Counted from the stretch's first letter, positions 39,177 through 53,605 are shown. The stretch is DNA of 64,000 nt from Lycocorax pyrrhopterus obiensis (GCA_014706295.1 JACSVZ010000007.1:54636975-54700974); one strand, 5' to 3'. Notes: generated by a model from the letters alone, not told the origin. Made by a program: numbers and translations.

Positions 39177-42100
39177 GTAAGACTTTTATATTACTTATTT
39201 AAACACCATTACACCCCAAAAACGAGGGCAGCAGCCACTGGAGCGCCAGGAATGGCACTGCCAGGTAGCACCTTTGTTTGCACTGACTGGTGGAGAGCTG
39301 GGCACCGCTCCCTGTCCTGCGACTGCCCCTCCCAGCCCATTGCCTGCTCCAGGGGCTGGGCTCCGTGGCTGCAGCAGGAAGCAGCCCTGTTTCCCCGCCC
39401 GGCAGCTCCAGTGGGCTTGGGACGTAGCACAGTTCAACAGCAGCAGCTTGTTTTCAGGCAGTGGGATTTTACAAGGATTTTTAAGAGGCAGCTCTGCCTT
39501 GGGAACAGGCAGTGCAGCAAACACTGGTGACGGTGCTCTCCCCTGCAAGGCACCACACAGCTGTGGGGTTTATCTGTTTCACTGCTCCTGATCACAGCTG
39601 CCCATCATATTTCAGCTTATTTATGACAACTATAGGTCCAACTCTTCCACTTCTTTTGGAAAAAAAAAAGGCAATAAACACACACTACAATTTGCGCAAA
39701 ATTTTTCAACAGCCCAGGCTAAAATCAGTCTTTATGTGCTTGGAATTTATTTAAAATAATTGCTATTTATGGGTTTTTTTGGCTTTTTACCAATCTAATC
39801 AGCATAATTTGACTGTGCTGGAACAAATCTACAAGACTCCAGAATTGCTCTTGCAGATCATGCAGATTAAACATGAACTAATTAGTAGATTTCTGGATCT
39901 CTAAATCCACAGCTTTGGAAAAAGCTGACAATGCTCATCAGTCTTCACATAACAAGAGAGAGACAAAACCCAGACATACAAGAAAAATGGCTACAGATGG
40001 ACATATGTGTGAGAAATCTTTGTAAAGGAAAAGGATTAAAAAACAAAACCAAAAACAACAACAACAAAAAGACATTGGGATAAGAAGCAATAGCATTTGG
40101 GTTTTTTTCCGAAATATTTCAAGAATAAAGGCTTTTTCTGTCTTTAGTTCACTCTTTTGTGGAAATTAAACATGGTTCTGTAAGAACTAGAGGCCATAAA
40201 CCACCGTGGGATAAAAAGGAAAAAGTAGCAGAAGCTGCGAAGATGAATATTGAATTCACCCACGAGTTAGTCTGAGCGCATCCAAAAGCCATGACGTCAG
40301 TAAAAAGGAAAAAGCCTGACTATTGCCCTGGGAATGAAACCAAAAACTTGCTTTGCCAATATGTGAAGGTTTCTGAAAGTCTTCTAAAAGTTTCCTCAGG
40401 AGACAACAATAACTCGATTAGAAATGTTCCAGCAGATGATGAAGAACAATAACAGCTGCTCCAAAGCTCACGGCAAACAATGGAAAGTCCCTGTTGATTT
40501 GTTCAGTCTTGAACAGGGTCCAAAATTCACAGAATTTCACAGAAGAGGTAAAAGCAGCTGTCTGCCTGCGACAGCAGCGTTCACGCAATGAGGGGACGGG
40601 AATGGCCCCATAATTCAAGCCCCGTCCAAAAACTGCCACTGACAGGCAAGAGCCTAAAAACAGGCACTGGAAAAGGGGGTTCAGCGCTGGTCTGGAAGAA
40701 GGATGTTCCCTTCCCAGGCTTGATGGGATAACATGGACAAAATCAGAAAGGCCTCTCTGGGATTAAACCTGTTGTGCATAAATTGACATTGTTAGTTCCT
40801 CTTTGCCTTAAGGAGGTGTTTTTACCTTCCTGCTTGGTTAATCACATGCAATCAGGACGACCTCCTGATCTCACTGGTACGTTTTTATGGGAGGTCTCTC
40901 ATCTGCATTTCTTGGCACTGAGCTTATCAAGCTGCTCACGGGGGCTCAATGGGCTGGGCAGGCTCTGCTCTTTGCTCTGATCTGATAAACACCCCAGACT
41001 GTGTTAACCTTCTATGCTTACTTGGGGGATACCTGTACATAAGATGGCTCTAATGATTTGCCCTTGCCATCACCACCTAAAGCCTTCCTTCCTTGCCTTC
41101 CAAGAGCAGGAAGCTGCCATGTCTCTGCCCAGAGCCGCCGTCCCCATGCCCAGTGCAATTAGAATGAATGAGGAAATTTAAACCAGTGACATCAGAAATG
41201 CGTTTGGCTCATTATCTTTGAGGTACAGATAAAAGAGGCAAGGCAGCCTCAAAACCATATGACAAATGTGCCAGTGCTGGAGCCTGAACTCCGGCACTGC
41301 ACTGCGCTGGGCTGAGGGACACAGGCTGTGGGTGATGGAACAGCCTTGTAAGGCATTTTGCTTTGGTTTAACTACAGATAAGGAACTGTAGGGGCAACAG
41401 AGTAAGCAGTGGGTTTTGCCAGCCAAAGGACAAATTCCTCTTTCACCTCTTGAGGACCTTGGAGTAAACCTGCTCAGCGAAGCTTTGTGCCTTCCCACAG
41501 TTCAGAGCAGAGCAGCTTTGTGCTGCAGCACAGGAGCTGGGGAAAGTCAGCAGGAATCCTAGTAACATCTGCTTCACTTTCCTAGCTCGTCCCCCACCAT
41601 CACCTCACAAAAAGAGAAGCATTTGGGAATTCCAAGAGACACTTTCCCCACTATGCAGCTTAAAGTTGGTTTCAAAAGAAGACCACATTTCTCTGCAAAT
41701 GAAGCTTTAACAGCAGTATTATTTATTTAACAGGAAAATCAAGCTGAAGACAAAATAAAAATTAACCGTATTCCTGAGCCTTTCACTAGGTACATGTTTA
41801 TTTTGTCATTTCTCACAAAACTATATAGTCTTGTATTTGAAGGGTTGTTTGTGTTGCTCATACTCTTTTGGCCAGGTACAATAAATACTCCTAAAAATAA
41901 TCCTAATGATGCTTGTGCAAGCATGCACATTATAAGCATGCTCCCTTCCCAAATTCCTGTCCCTGCCCCATGGAACTGAAATCAGGCTTTTTCCATTACA
42001 TCGTTAAAGCCTGTGCACAGGCAGAGAAGAGGCTCTGGATCCTTGTCCTAATAGTTAAAATCCCTCTGGAATTTGTGTTAATTTATCCAAAGGGCTACTT

Positions 42101-45100
42101 GGAAATACTGTGCAGGGCTTAAACCCCCCTCCTCTGTGCTATTTTCGAGCACAAGCTCTAGCAGCTCTGAAGCATTTATTCCCAATTGCACCCACAACTT
42201 TTCATTTTGGTCTCTTTAATGTGTCAGTTTAAATCTCTTCCCCTTCCTCAGGCAGCTCTCGGGCTGTGCGGTGGCGTTGGGGCTGATGCCTGAGAGCAGG
42301 AACAGTGCACAGTGCTCTCACAGCAGCAGCACTTTCTCATTTCATGGCACTGCACATTGTGGTAGGCACAGGAAAGGCTGTTTTATGCCCCAAAAGACAT
42401 GTTAGCACTTCAGCATGTGCCAAGGCCATGCAGTCAGCAGCCTTTGCTTTATCTCCAGAATCACCTGTATATCTTCACCTGCCTGTGTCATGTGCTGCAA
42501 ATTCAGACATTAGTTACGGATGGGGTTTTCTTGCATTAAAGGTTTTATTTGGGGAAAACGCATCAGTCGTACCTCCACCACAAACAATCCCACTCAGCCA
42601 TCAGTCCGCACTTGCAAAGCAACAGAAAGCTCCCCCCTGAGGTGGATGTTCCCCAGGGGCAATGCTGCTGTGAGCTGCAAGAGCAGGAGGATCACATGTG
42701 CACTGTGCCCATATGTCCCTGTCACCTCGTGGGACACTGCAGGGAACGGATGTTATCCCTCTGGAGGAACCATGCTGCCTCCACATCTCTCACCAGGAGC
42801 TCACGAGGAGAGAGGAGGCAATTTCAGAAACTCACACCCCAGAACTGGGAATGCTTTTTCCATGTTCCTTGCTGAAATTAGTCTTTCCACTTCTCTGCCA
42901 GTCCTCCTCCTCCCAGTCAGGCCTGTCACTGAGGAAATGCTAAACTCCAGGAACACCACTGCGGATTTGGGGTGGGCACAGGCAGGGAGACTGCCCCTGC
43001 CCCTCTCTGGGGAATGAATCTCTCCATTGGCAGGGCAGTTTCTTGCAAATTCAAAACAAAGAAATCAAGGAAAATGTGATTACCTACAGGAAAGTTTCAG
43101 CTGACGGAGTAGGGCCAGTGCTGCCAGACCAGTCTCTGTGTCCCACCTTGGATGGCTCACTTGGGTCCAGCACAGCACTGTCACAGGCAAGAGCTCTGCA
43201 GTCAGCCAGCATGGGGCCAGCCACTGCTGCTGGCTCTGCCCTTAGTGTTCTTCTGGTTTTTTATTATTCGTATAAGGCCTTCTAACCTGCTTGTTTATAA
43301 TATTACTTTCTACTCTACGAAGGCCAAATGGACATGATGATCAATTATATGCTAAAAGCAAAGTGAAGGGTGCTTTATAAAGTCAGCTTATCAGGGGTTT
43401 ATTCAGTAAATTAATGTCTTTTAGAATTCTTATGTACACAGAAGCAAAGATCTCTCATGATTACATCATTCAGGTCTACAGTTTACATTTCTGAAAGCCA
43501 GGGAAAGTTCCAATGTAATTCAGCCCCATCTCTGCACAAAATAAGGACTCTACTCTTCATCTAATAAGAAAGCAAAGTGTTTGGAGGTCTCTGGAGTAGA
43601 GTTGCCGTAGCCAAGTTCAGCTTTAACACACGCTATCAGGGAGCCAGATGAGCCTGTGGTAGCACATATAATGAAGGGATTAATGTGATGGAGCCCTGGA
43701 GCATCTCCTCTCACCTGCAGCCCATAGGCCTGGGCTACACAGGGGCAACATTTCCCTTTAGTAGAGAAAGTGTTCTGTCGTTTTTCTCCAGATCTTCACA
43801 AGATATAGCCTGTTCTCAATGTAAATATCAAGAATCTAAAAAAGTTCTCCCTCGCACACAAAGGTAAATGAAAATGCCCCTTCCTTAGAGCTGCCAATGT
43901 TTAAAAAGTCTTAATGAGCTTTCCTTATTCATAAAAATGCCTTTTTTTTTAAAGCTTGCCATTTCCTTAACAGCTTTAAATGTGTCTTTTGCATCTCTCC
44001 AAATCTGCAACTTCTCTTCCTCCCACTTTCCTCCAAAGTCCATGTTATGGAGTATACATGATATGGTCTTGCAGCTGCTTCTCCCCGAGCAAAGTCCAAC
44101 AACTCACGAAATGGCAACCAGGAGAAAGCGTCAGTGGGGAAAGTTAATTTTAATGACAAGAAAAGAAAATGCCCAGAGACAAAAGTCAAAGCCAGCTTAT
44201 GTTGTCAGTGGAAACCACTTGGTTCTGTGGGACACCGAGAAAGCACACTCAGAGGAGTTGAATCATACACACACCTTTCTTGAGCTTTCTCTCAAACTTT
44301 TTCTCTTAAAGTCCAGCCTGACACAACATAACATGGACATCTTGCATGGTGTCTCTCTCAATTCTGCCTGCCTTCAAAAAATTGAAGAATTGGCATTCTC
44401 TGTTAATTTTTTTTCCAAACAAGAACTCTTTTTTTAATTACAGGTTTTAAGATGATATGATGTCCCTCCTATGTTCTCAGGCACCCTGCTGTGTGCTTTT
44501 GCAGAGCAACAGTAATATCTCACAATGATAAGATATTTATAAACCTGTTGTCCTAGTTAAACAAAGAGGACTTTGATCCTCCAGTAACATTGCATTTGGT
44601 GAAAACCTGATTTGCAGACAGTCCTTTCCCATCAGCCTACTATAAAACTCACCCAGTGACCTTCAAGGGCTTTTGAGTTCGTGTCTAGCAGAGCAATGGC
44701 ACAGTGAGCACCTGACTTTCAACCCATTTGTCAGACCCACCACTGCTGGCCCCACCTCAGCCTGTAACCTTCAGCCATGGATTTGGAGCTTGTAGTCAGC
44801 TCTTTTACCACCTGAGCCCTTTGAAATGCCTTTCAGCCCCACTGCAAATGGCAATACCGGTGATAGAGGGAGATTAAAGTCTGATGGCTGATGTCAGAGG
44901 AACTGTGGTATCTCTCCAGTTCTCTGCCAATATTTTCCAAGAACTTGCTTCCCCTTATATAAGTTATAGATATATTAAAAAAAATTGATCTGCCTTATGC
45001 AAATATTTCTTATCAGCAGATAATGCACTTGCAGCACCAGACATATGTGATTAGGGAACCTGGGCTCGAGGTGACACAGTGGTAGCACAAGGTACTGTGC

Positions 45101-48100
45101 AGAACAGCAGCTGGATTCCTTCCACCTAAAAAGTTATTTGTTCTAACTAAAAGGAGTGAACCATTAAGCACAAGTGACCCATTGGGCAAAAGGCTTTACA
45201 GACCACCACCAAGTGGACCCTTCCAACGTAACCTATATATGCCAGTTCAGAACTGGGGGGGAGGGGAAAATATGGCTTTAATCCCTTAAACTCTTGAGAT
45301 TAGCAAAATAATATAAATGTGTGTAATACAAATTGCATGTCTGTGATCCAGGGTGCTTGCTACTGTGGCACCCAGAAGGTCACCAGCAATGCTTCCTTTC
45401 TTCTCATGACAGTAATTTGGGGACCAGTTTTCAAGGCTGCCATGTAGTAAGTGTAATTCTCAATGAAACCATTCTCAGAATTTGGGGGTCAGACCTACAC
45501 CCACAGACGTCACTGGAAACCCTCCCATTGACTTCAGCAGCCTTTGAATCAGCCCCTCGTTTCTGTGGGTGCTGTGGGAACAGGGATACACAGTGCTCTG
45601 GCAGCAGCCTTTTTAAAATGTATTTGGGATGATTTCTTACTCTGGCAACCTCTAGTTTAGCAGCTTAATCATCAGACAGGAATAAGAGTAGCTGAAAGAC
45701 CTTCCACCTTCCTACAATGAGTTAATTCTCTCCCCTGCTATATTAGCCGTCATACATCTATATATATTGTCATTTGTTTCTCACCCTCCTCCAGATCAGA
45801 GAGCTGCTTAATCACTGCCTGTCAGCTCCCGCCTTGCCATATTTCAGCCTGTTCATTTAAAATGTTGTTATTTGCTCCCTGGGCAGCCAGTAGTAAACCA
45901 GAGAAGCAATCAATAAATGTCCTTAACCGGAGCTCAGGCTGCAAGCGGAAGCATTGTCTAAAGCAACGGGGGGAGGATAAATCCCTGTTTCCTTCCCCCA
46001 GCACTGCTGATTGCACATATGCACTGATTCACTTGTCAGCTTGCCATTAGCAGACACACTCTGCTTCCCAAAGCAAAGGGGCTGTGAGAGGAGAGAGAGC
46101 AAACCACACACAGGAACAGCCACTGCTCCCGTGGCTGAGCTGTCTCCTCTCCCAGCTGGACTCACACCTCCAGGACACCTCTCCGTGGGGAGGGTTGGGT
46201 GCCTGCAGCCTGTCCCCATTCCCAGCACCTGGGAAGGGCTGGCACTGGCTGGCATGTCGCTGCTGCCCTTTCAGAAGCAGGGAGGAGCTGGTCTCCTCTC
46301 CATCATGACTGCTTGCGCTAAGTTGCTGCATCCTTCCCACCTGTTGCCTGCTGCGCAGCTCATCAGCAGGAGCCAGGGATTTCTTCCTGGCCTTGAGCAG
46401 CACCCCAAGCCTCCAAACCCATAGCTATTGTCAGAGCTGCAAACACTGCTCGGATGCAAGCAATATCCCCTTTCTCCTGCCCTCCCAGCCTCCTGTGTCA
46501 GGATTCTTTGGATGCAAACTAATGTTGTTACGCTCCTGCCAGCCATCCCTTTGGAAACTAGAGGGATTATTCTTACCAGCATTTTGCACTTGGACAATAC
46601 CACAAGACTACAACAAAACAAAAGCAAAAATCCGTCCTGAGTGTTGCAGTTAAATTCAAAGTCATGGTCCAGACTGCGAAGTTGCCTCCTGTTGTAACTT
46701 GGCAATTAAGTAGAGGTACCAAGTGAGTCTTTAAAGGGCAACCTAAATAAGAGCTGTTAATTCCACTGCTGGCACAAACAGGAACTGCTTGGAAAAGGGT
46801 TGATGGGTGAAAAAAATGGAAGAAGTCAGTTTTATTTTATTCTGCCAATGATGGAACTCTTATAGGTGGCTCAGTCCCTGGGTGCTCTTAGTCACTGCTG
46901 AAGCTCCCACCAGTCAGCGTCTGGGTCACCACGCTCTGGTCTGGCCTCAGCTCCTGAGCAGATGTTTCCATGCCATTTAATGCCACTGTGATGCACATCA
47001 TAAGGCATAAACCTGGCATTAGGTGAGCAACAGGGATGTGAGCTACCCCTTCTGGGGCTTTTGAAGTGCCAGACTGACTCCTCAGGGCTGGAGGAGCTGC
47101 ATGATCTGGGACATGCTGAACATGGCATTAAAAAGCAGTGGCACAGCCACTTTGTCCCTGGGTGTACAGACTTAACTACAAGACCAAACTTGTTTCTGTG
47201 CTCAGTGACGGGAGCTGGGAAACCCCTCTAGGGGCAGATGCCACTTAGTTATGATTTTATTTTTAATTCAATACTTAAGCTCTGATCATCACTGTTGACC
47301 CAAACGTAGCATGACAATTCTCCTACAAACCACAGAGACAGTTAGATGAGAAGTCCCTTTCAATTCAGCAGAGGGATTCTCAGGGGTGCTAAAGCAGGTC
47401 GGAAGTAGGTACAACATGCAGCAGCTGCAAGTAATAGAAGGGGAGAATATTGTAGGAAAAGGGTAAAGGAAACAGAAGGTTACACAGATTGCTCAAAATA
47501 TCCTTTCATTCCTGCCAGATATTAGTCAGTCTTGTCTCCAACCATAACATGTTTTGTACTAAAGAAGCACCATTCTCTATCCTCCTTCTCCAAATGTGAT
47601 CCAACATCTTCTGCCTTGACACTGGAAGTAGGGAGCAGGCACCCAGCTGTCACATTTGCAGCTGCTAAGATGGAGAGAAAATATTCAGGCAATCCTGGCT
47701 GATCCACTCATGTCTGCCAGTGATCAGCTGTCAGCAGTGACTGGCTGTCCATGTTGTCCTGTCCCATCCATTCTCTGAAACCAGAGAGCTGCATGCACAA
47801 ATGGACCTGGCCCACACCTTTTAACAAATTCTTCCTTCTGCCTCCACCTTCTCTTGTAACAAACCATCTCCCTGGATGGGTCACACAACAGCAGTACTCC
47901 ACTGCAGCAGCTCTTAGGTACAGCCAAGGTTTGAGAGATGCTACCACAGTGCTGCTTAGAAGAAAAAACACCTTGTAAACTCCATTCTCAGATGATAAAA
48001 TGTGTCACATGAATCATCCCCATCCCAGCCCAAGAGCACTATTAGTGTCAAGGGCAATAATAAAGAAGACAAGGAGTGCAGAAGAGCACGTGCAGCCCAC

Positions 48101-50033
48101 TCTAATTACTCCCATCACTAACAAGTCAATGAATCAAAGCATGCAAGTGAATGCGTGCAAAAATGTGTAAAGCTGAAGAAAGCATCCCTTAGTCCCTGAC
48201 AGAGAGGGAGAATGCCTGTGTCAGCAAAACAAAGCTTCAAAAGCAGTATGAAAAGTTGAGCCTGAAGCTGTGCTGGCAACACTGTGCCCTTGGGTGACTT
48301 TGGATAATGTCAATGTTCATTCTACAAAATATGGATGGTGCCTCCTTTCCTGCACTGTTAATCATCTGGATTTGGTGTATTTCCAAGTTCCCGTGGTAGG
48401 TGACCATCCTCTGCCCAGCACACAGGAACTCCCACATTTAGGCAGGAATCCTCAAAACCTATGTAACAGTCTGCACAAACTGTGCTTGGCTGCATTACAT
48501 GCAGAGGCAATGAGGCAAGAGGCTCTGTAGTAGGCTGAAGACTACTAGATGTCCTCTCTGGAATCAGGACAGCCCTGTAAGGAGATGGCAAGTGTCCTAT
48601 TTAGTGCCCTTTCTCCAACACAACCATCATTACTGGTCCAGAATACTCCTCTTTGTACTCCTCTCTCGTCTCCACTTCAGAGGTCCTGTGATATTACAGC
48701 AAATTGGCAGAGAATGAGAGCATTCAAGCAGTTTTTAATTAACCCATGCAACGATTCCCCTTCTTGTTCTGCCAGCCAGGGATTCTTGCCATCATGCTCT
48801 GTAAACACCCTCTGCTCTTGAGCAGGAGCATCAGCCTAGACCCTGACTCAAGTTCTCCATGTCTGTAAGGAAAGGACTCATTCACAACCTGATTCAGAGC
48901 CTCCTGACACTCAGGAGAAGGGCTCATTCCAGTCCTGATTCATGGTGTTGTGATCTGATTCAAACCCTCCTGGCCCAGCAGGGAAGTGGGACCAACACTC
49001 AGATTTCCAGGTTCAGAGCAGGGTGACTCAGGACACACATGGACCACAGCTAGGACAACTTCTCCAAAAACACCTCTGCTCCTCTGCTACCTACCGGGGG
49101 ACATGCTACTGCCTGGGCACTTGGGATGAGCTGTTCCAAGATGCACTTTGGACCAGGTCAGTACAACAAAGCTGTATGTTCAGAGAAGAGTATGGCACCA
49201 GGACATGCAGGCTGAAGTTGTCCCCTGGGTAAATAGGTGCTAATCCACCTCTCTCGATCACTGCATTTTCAACCTGTTGCAAGAACCTGCCTGGCAGAGC
49301 CCCTCCTCCTGACACAGTGCCAGGTCTTGTTCTGCAGACACTGTTGGACTGATGCCCTTTGCATCCCGCCGTGAAGAATTCAATGAGCTTTTTCGGCTTC
49401 AGCAGCTCAGGGCTGCTGGGTTTTGTACCTCGTGCTTACACTTATGGGACCTGACAGTGGCTCTTTAATTCTTAATCCTTCTGAGAAGCAGACTGTGTGT
49501 TCCTTCCAACTTGGATCAGCCTAGACCTCATTAGCTCCTCTCACTCGGTTGTGCCCAGAGGAGGTGGCAGACACACAGACCCAGGAAAATCACAGTCCAT
49601 CACTGTGGTGTTACTGCAATCCAGCCCTGTGAATTTTAAACTAAATTGGAATGGAACTCCTTGATAAAGCCCCTGAGGCTTTCCTAGTATTTCTGATTTC
49701 CCTTGATATACTTTCCTTTTTTGCCTTCCATATTTCCATTTGTGTTCAGAACAGGGGTTAGGGTGGGCCACAGGATGCAAAGTGCTGGTGTGGTCTCAGT
49801 AGTGGTGGATGTTAACTGGCCCCACATCTTCAGGGCAGGTATGTGAGCATGTGTACATGGGGGAGGCTGGAAGTTTTAGAAAATCTTCACTGACATCATT
49901 GATGAGCAGTGAGAAGAGAAGTCAAAGGCTTTAAAGAATCCAGGGCACAATCCATAATGTTATCTTGTGAGCAGGAGATTTCTCCTGGTGCTCTTGGTAA
50001 GCACCCTCCTTGCATTAGGGCTGAACAGGTGAG
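39177..50033. other. Intergenic sequence, no gene seen
   Basis: About 10.9 kb with alternating AT-rich and GC-moderate sequence. It holds two weak tRNA-like strings (44764-44824 minus and 45064-45126 plus) and an AT-rich block at 45700-45960 that could be a conserved non-coding element. No exon or intact mobile element is recognisable. Confidence 0.55.
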
Positions 50034-50409
50034 AGGGGAAGGGAAGGGAAGGGAAGGGAAAAGGGAAGGGAAGGGAGAAGGGAAGGGAGAAGGGAAGGGA
50101 GAAGGGAAGGGAAGGGAAGGGAAGGGAAGGGAAGGGAAGGGAAGGGAAGGGAAGGGAAGGGAAGGGAAGGGAAGGGAAGGGAAGGGAAGGGAAGGGAAGG
50201 GAAGGGAGGGAAGGGAAGGGAAGGGAAGGGAAGGGAAGGGAAGGGAAGGGAAGGGAAGGGAAGGGAAGGGAAGGGAAGGGAAGGGAAGGAGGGAAGGGAA
50301 GGGAAGGGAAGGGAAGGGAAGGGAAGGGAAGGGAAGGGAAGGGAAGGGAAGGGAAGGGAAGGGAAGGGAAGGGAAGGGAAGGGAAGGGAAGGGAAGGGAA
50401 GGGAAGGGA
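50034..50409. repeat. (GGGAA)n pentanucleotide satellite, 376 bp
   Basis: About 75 units of GGGAA on the + strand (TTCCC on the other) with few interruptions: GGGAGAAGGGAA variants near the 5' end, one GGGAGGGAA near 50207 and one GGAGGGAA near 50288. It is pure purine on one strand, so it can form a triplex, and G-triplets recur every 5 bases, so it can form G-quadruplexes. Both strands read as long open frames only because the repeat lacks stops. It is not a gene. Confidence 0.97.
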
Positions 50410-52325
50410 CAAACCCTCCCTGCAGAAAGATTTGTATCTCACAGCTAGTCTGCAGAAAAAATTAGCTGGGATGGAGGTGGACTGTGAACTTTGCAGTCCA
50501 TTTGGCAGCTGATTTGTTGGGACCAACCTGGTATCAATGAGCACCATGGCTGCAGATTTGGCTTGTGGAAGCTGTTAGGTACTCCAAAAGGACCAATACT
50601 GATCAAAATCAAACACACATAAAAACGTCACTAAACATAGCAACATTTGACCCCTCCCCACAGGCCTGGGGGTCAGGAACCAAAGAAGGAAACCAGGATG
50701 TCTCTAGCATCAGCTGCCTCTGGCTGTTAGCAGAGAGCTAGAGTGAGCGACCCAGCTCTCTGCCTTGAAGGCTTTTACACTACTGAGGGTCCAACCTCCT
50801 GCAAGGAGAATTGAGGCTTTGAAAGCCCAGTTCATAGCAGACCTCAGGATGCAGTGAGACCAGTAAGAACTTTTACCATGGTATTTTATACTGAGAAATG
50901 CAGAGTTTCCTTCTGCTCTTTAAGTTTTCTTCCACAGAGTAGTGTCTAGTTCAGAAAGGGAAAAAATGCCTGGCACGCCTGAGTGCTGTCTGAGCACTCA
51001 GAATGGAAAGAGGCAGAGCTTCTCCTAGGCACCGCAGCCCTGTGATTGTTTGCCTTACTAAAAAAAGTGATCTTAACTTGTTTTAACCCTGAGATCCCCA
51101 TCATTTTCCACAGTGCACATCAGACCAATGGCAGAGAGCTGAGGCTGAGGGCTCGGCATTGTGGACGGAAGCATCCCCAGCTCAAGAAAAGTCCATCTCT
51201 CTGGGCAACAAAAAACAGGCAGGACCCTTTGTCTAGGGAGAGCAGGATTATTTGGGTTGGCTTTCCAAATGGGCAAGCAAGGACCAGAGCCAGATACCAG
51301 CATCCCTTCTGAAAAATCCACTTTTTAAGAACTGAGAAAAGTTTCACTGTTATTTGCTGGTTTTGTCGTGACCCTGTTATGTGTAAGTGTGGCAGGGCCA
51401 GAGAGAAGGGGCAAAGTTTTGTTAAGGACTTAAGCCTTCACACTGGATCTCAGGGAAACTTAATTTCCCTCATGTTCCTCATACTGTGGGACTTGAAAAT
51501 GCACCATCGTCTGGGCCACTAAGTCACTAAGCACCAGCCTCCCAACAGTTAATGAAAAACACACTGTAGCACAGTTAAGTAATTCCTTCTCACGTGATGC
51601 AGCTGCAATTTGTCCTTCATTGTCACTAAAACCAAAAAAAGCTGGGAGTAAACTGTTCCAGGGCAGAGCTAAGTGACCAACAATCCTGCTACTATGTTGG
51701 CCCTGAATGTATTTTTTTTTCCGAAGATTGATACAGGCTGAGGTATTTGCATTTGCTTGCTCACTCTCACATGATCAGCAGTGTTTCACTCCCCCAATTT
51801 TCATTGCGAGAGGTTTATTAGCAGATAAGTAATCTATGTAGCCACATTACCATTTTGTTCTCTGAAGAGCAGCACGTGCACTGCAACAAATCACTGGCAC
51901 AGCCAAAATACAGAAATCCATCGCTCCAGGCAGCAGGAACAGCAGAGGTAACAGCCTGGCTTTGCAGTATCAGCTCTCCTTCCTGTCACATCCAGCACTT
52001 TGGGTGACCTTGCTGACATTTCAAGCAGCACACACCATTTATCTGAGCACTGTGTGAGCCAAATGTAATCCCACATATGATAAACTGAGCCTCAGCTGCC
52101 TGAGTGAGGGCTGTGTGTTTGCAGGTTTTCCTTTTTCTAGTAAAATATTTCCTGGCCCCTTTTCCAGTATGGGCAAAACTGGTAGGTTGGGTAGAGCTGA
52201 GGTAAGTGCAGTCAATCTGAATACAGTCAAACAAATCACTGGTCATGTGGTTTATGCTGAATTAATAACCTGGGCCTCTATTGATTTCATGGTTGTAGCT
52301 CACTGGTTTCACCGCCCTCTGCCTG

Positions 52326-52352
52326 TGAACTTTCATGTGAAATGAAAGTTCA
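52326..52352. repeat. 11-bp inverted repeat with 5-nt loop
   Basis: TGAACTTTCAT at 52326-52336 is exactly complementary to ATGAAAGTTCA at 52342-52352. The arm sequence GTGAACTTTC recurs once more directly at 52354-52363, giving a small cluster of direct and inverted copies. Confidence 0.7.
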
Positions 52353-53534
52353 TGTGAACTTTCTTTTTGGCCCACTCAAGACCACTTTGTTGAAAGGATG
52401 CAGCAGCACCCCGCTGTATCACCACTGCACCTGCCCCCTGCCCTATTCCCAACCTCATCCTGAGCACAAGTCTGCTGATACCAAGGACCTTTGCACACTG
52501 CAGAGGCCTGCTGGCATTCAAGTCATTCCCAAGATCTTTCTTTTAAATTAAGAAATCAAGAGGAAGTACAATCATCAGAGAAATTACGCTTTTCTATTAT
52601 GTGCTGCCCATCTTTGGAAGGTGAAGGTACAAGAAAAATGCTGTTTGTGAAAAAAATAGCCCTTAGCTAAAAGAGGTTCAGGCTCTTGTTCCTCAGTCAG
52701 AGAAATTCCAGCTTAGTTATTAAAGTCACAATCATCTTTCTTTACTTCTGATTTTTTTGTCCAATATATGCACAAGCTCCCAGCCCCTGCTCTTATCTAA
52801 CCTTTACTGAATGACCTTTCTTAGACCTGGCTGTTCTGTACCATGCTGCCAAACATCTCCTTCCTTCACCAGCTTCATGGGAGCTGATTTAATTGCTCTT
52901 TTAAAAAATCATCTTCCCCTAGACATTTCTTTTTGTAATTACCCAAACCTTTGTTTCCCTTTCACTGCCTGATACGTGCTATTTATATCCACAGCTGCTG
53001 AAGTATCTTCTTCCCAATAGCAGGTGAAGAAGATTCCTATCATCGCACATGCTCTAAAAATCCCAATCTGTTTTCTGAAGTCATTTGATGCTACCTGTCT
53101 TTTGCCTTCTGGAAACTGCCTCTCTATATTTTGGTGGCATGTACAAAATGACAAGAATGTCCCTGGGAGGGGGGAAAAGCAATGAAAATTAAAGGAAAGC
53201 ACCAGGACAATACAGTTAAGCTGATTGCAGAGTCCCACCTCCCCTCACCTACAATGAAGCACTGGGATTTCTCCAAGTATGTGGAGGAACCAAACAGAAA
53301 TCCTCCTTTTCTTTGTGGGATTAGTTTTTCAGATTGTCCATCTCCTTAAACCTCCTCACTCTACTGGCACAAGAGAAAAAGTGGAAGCAGCAAGGGGAGA
53401 AGATGGTGGGAGAAAACAACTATCCCATACATCCCTAGAAGTATACTTGAGTTTGGAGATCTTTACCCTGGGGTATTTATTTTGATGAAGTTATAAATCT
53501 GCCCCAAACTCAGAGCAGACATGTGGAATCATAC

Positions 53535-53605
53535 ACCAGTGATTAAATTAAAGTCCATCCTAGACAAATGGAGAAAAACACTATAGAACTGGCTGAGAAG
53601 GGAGC
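53535..53605. repeat. Direct repeat pair, copy 1 (about 70 bp)
   Basis: Begins ACCAGTGATTAAATTAAAGT, includes GTCCATCCTAGACAAATG and ends GGCTGAGAAGGGAGC. It matches 54046-54120 at roughly 87% with a few small gaps. Weaker similarity may continue some 40 bp further. I do not recognise it as a known repeat family. Confidence 0.75.

Noticed and set aside
48840..48990. Repeated ctgattca/cctcctg words suggesting a tandem array
   Set aside because: Unit boundaries are not consistent and identity is low; not distinguishable from chance similarity by eye.
49909..50547. Long open frames on both strands over the GGGAA tract
   Set aside because: A pentanucleotide repeat without stop codons; the frames are low-complexity artefacts.
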